From contig JBOGDF010000341.1 in the NCBI GenBank assembly GCA_050701635.1, positions 1 to 5,802 on the forward strand: a stretch of 5,802 nucleotides of DNA. Reading direction: 5' to 3'. The notes below the pieces were generated by a model. That model was given only the letters and a program-made list of their open reading frames with translations. It made no database searches and had not been told where the DNA came from. This document shows, in pieces, positions 4,529-5,802 of the stretch. Positions within the stretch are counted from its first letter, which is position 1. Every line of letters begins with the position of its first letter. The DNA comes from WHSM01 sp050701635. Lineage in GTDB: Bacteria; Actinomycetota; Actinomycetes; Mycobacteriales; Micromonosporaceae. The position numbers and the translations under genes are program-made.

Positions 4529-5802
4529 TTAGACGATCGGGTGGGTGGTGGGGGTGGCGGGGCCGTGGCGGTGCAGGTCGGCCCACGCGCGGCGCAGGCG
4601 TACCACCAGCTCGTCCAGCACCGGCTCCGGGAAGGTGTACGGCAGCCGGATGAAGCCGTCGTGGGCGCCGCTGGCGTCCATCGCGGCGCCCGGCACCACC
4701 TCGATGCCGTGCCGCAGCGCGACCTGCGCGTACACCTGGGCGTTCACGGTGCCGAGGTCGATCCACAGCGCCGAGCCGCCGTCGGGCGTACGCCACCGCC
4801 AGTCCGGCAGCTCCGCCCGCAGGCTGGTCTCCAGCCGGTGCAGCCGCTGCCGCAGCGTGGCCTGGCGCGTGGCGGTCAGAGGACCGAGCCGGGGCAGCAG
4901 CCGGGCGGCGAGCGCCTGGTCCAGTACGGGGCTGCCCAGATCGGCGAGCGCCTTGTGCCGAGCGAGCCGCTCGATCACGTCGCCGGGCGCGCGTACCCAG
5001 CCGATCCGCAGGCCGCCCCAGACCGGCTTGGCCAGCGAGCCGATGCTGAGCACCTCGGCGTCGCGGGGCGCGTACCCGGCGAGCAGGGTGACGTCGGTCG
5101 CGGCGGCGGCGTACGCGTTGTCCTCGACCACGGGGACGTCGGCGCGTGCCGCCAACTCCGCCACCCGGCGGCGGCGGGGCGCCGACATCAGGGTGCCGGT
5201 CGGGTTGTGGTACGTCGGCATCACGTACACCAGGGAAGGGTTTTCGCTGGTCAACGCCGTGCCGAGCGGCTCCAGAGCGATCCCCTCGTCATCCAGCGGT
5301 ACGCCGACCAGCCGCGCGCCGGCGGCGCGGAACGCGTCCAGGCACCCGGGCCAGCCCGGCGACTCCACCAGCACGGTCGTGCCGCGCCGCAGGTAGAGCT
5401 GGGCCACCAGGGCGACCGCCTGGGTGGCGCCGGTGGTGACCAGCACCTGGCCGGCGGTGGTCGGCACCCCGTGGCCCGACAGGTGTACGGCGATCGCCTC
5501 GCGCAGCGCCGGCAGCCCGCGCGGGTGGTAGCCGACGTCGGTCAGCAGCGCCGGCAGCTCCTCGTCGACGAGCTCCCGCAGCGCGTCCGCCAGCTCCGGT
5601 ACGCCGGCTTCGATGGCGTACGCCAGGGAGATCACGTCGCCCGGGCCCGCCACCAGCCGCTGCACGATCGAGGTGGCCTGGCCGCCGGCGACCCGCCCGT
5701 CCGGACGTGGGCGCGCCGCGCCGGCCGAGACTCGGGTGCCGCTGCCGCGCTGGCTGGTCACCAGCCCGCGGCCGCGCAGCTCGTCGTACGCCGCGACCAC
5801 GG
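4529..5802 (-). CDS. MocR-family (GntR/aminotransferase) transcriptional regulator, 5'-partial
   Basis: The 3' part of a PLP-dependent regulator, with at least 423 residues in the window. The Val-Ala-Ala-Tyr at the right edge is internal: it is the recognition-helix end of a GntR winged helix (VVAAYDELRGRGLVTSQRGSGT), so roughly 45-50 residues and the start codon are missing. After a linker (about 26-56) comes an aminotransferase fold I domain. It has TTGATQAV (122-129) for PLP phosphate, HNPTG (198-202), D227 in VVEDNAY, the Schiff-base lysine K258 in SLAKPVWGGLRIGW, and the carboxylate-binding arginine R385 in FIRLPYTF. All PLP residues are intact, so it probably senses PLP or an amino-acid adduct. 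The WGGLRIGWVRAP and DLGSPVLDQ segments resemble YczR-type members, which commonly face a divergently transcribed target gene. Such a target would be beyond the right edge. It ends in TAA and is followed by a strong hairpin. Regulation of the catabolic operon is possible but not indicated. Confidence 0.9.
   Translation of the reverse strand, partial: VVAAYDELRGRGLVTSQRGSGTRVSAGAARPRPDGRVAGGQATSIVQRLVAGPGDVISLAYAIEAGVPELADALRELVDEELPALLTDVGYHPRGLPALREAIAVHLSGHGVPTTAGQVLVTTGATQAVALVAQLYLRRGTTVLVESPGWPGCLDAFRAAGARLVGVPLDDEGIALEPLGTALTSENPSLVYVMPTYHNPTGTLMSAPRRRRVAELAARADVPVVEDNAYAAAATDVTLLAGYAPRDAEVLSIGSLAKPVWGGLRIGWVRAPGDVIERLARHKALADLGSPVLDQALAARLLPRLGPLTATRQATLRQRLHRLETSLRAELPDWRWRTPDGGSALWIDLGTVNAQVYAQVALRHGIEVVPGAAMDASGAHDGFIRLPYTFPEPVLDELVVRLRRAWADLHRHGPATPTTHPIV

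Noticed and set aside
4470..4796. Small minus-strand open frame overlapping the end of the MocR gene
   Set aside because: Arg/Pro/His-rich shadow frame that runs through the hairpin and has no motif.
5798..5800. GTG at the right edge as start of the MocR gene
   Set aside because: It falls inside the GntR helix-turn-helix; the missing N-terminal helices must be encoded beyond 5802.

Overview
This 5.8-kb window is chromosomal DNA of a high-GC actinobacterium. Codons end overwhelmingly in G or C, starts include GTG, and genes are tightly coupled. I suspect a Micromonosporaceae-type organism from the general style of the sequence, including heavy use of the word GTAC, but no marker gene fixes the genus. 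No phage, IS, CRISPR or RNA gene is visible.

Layout: (i) about 3-602, plus strand: the 3' part of a secreted LasA/staphylolysin-type M23 zinc endopeptidase, with a Pro/Ser/Ala linker running off the left edge. (ii) 603-667: a short convergent intergenic gap with a weak GC-rich hairpin. (iii) 4388-668, minus strand: a compact four-gene operon encoding an ACAD10/11-like acyl-CoA dehydrogenase, an ACAD10/11-type APH-fold kinase, a histidine-phosphatase-fold protein and a short-chain dehydrogenase. Its junctions are a 4-nt ATGA overlap, a 1-nt TAGTG overlap and a 12-nt gap. (iv) 4389-4528: a regulatory gap holding a near-consensus promoter, a perfect 13-bp-arm palindrome that covers the -35 box and most of the spacer, and a 56-nt hairpin with 22-bp perfect arms just downstream of the next gene. 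(v) 4529-5802, minus strand: a MocR-type (GntR + aminotransferase) regulator, 5'-truncated by the right edge.

The operon is the main point of interest. A kinase and an acyl-CoA dehydrogenase of this pair of families are fused in mammalian ACAD11 and appear as separate subunits in the Pseudomonas levulinate (lva) pathway. There a 4-hydroxyacyl-CoA is phosphorylated at O4 and the phosphate is then eliminated, so that the chain can enter beta-oxidation. The SDR could make the hydroxyacyl substrate from a ketoacyl precursor, as LvaD does. The phosphatase-like protein has no obvious place in the published scheme and has lost the second catalytic histidine of its superfamily. I infer a 4-hydroxyacid or levulinate-like catabolic module, probably controlled by a dimeric (TetR-like) repressor encoded elsewhere. 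The substrate is not proven by the sequence.

A further genome-style signal is that, from base 661 to the right end, every GTA on the minus strand is followed by C. The otherwise rare Val codon GTA is therefore used only where it creates the palindrome GTAC.
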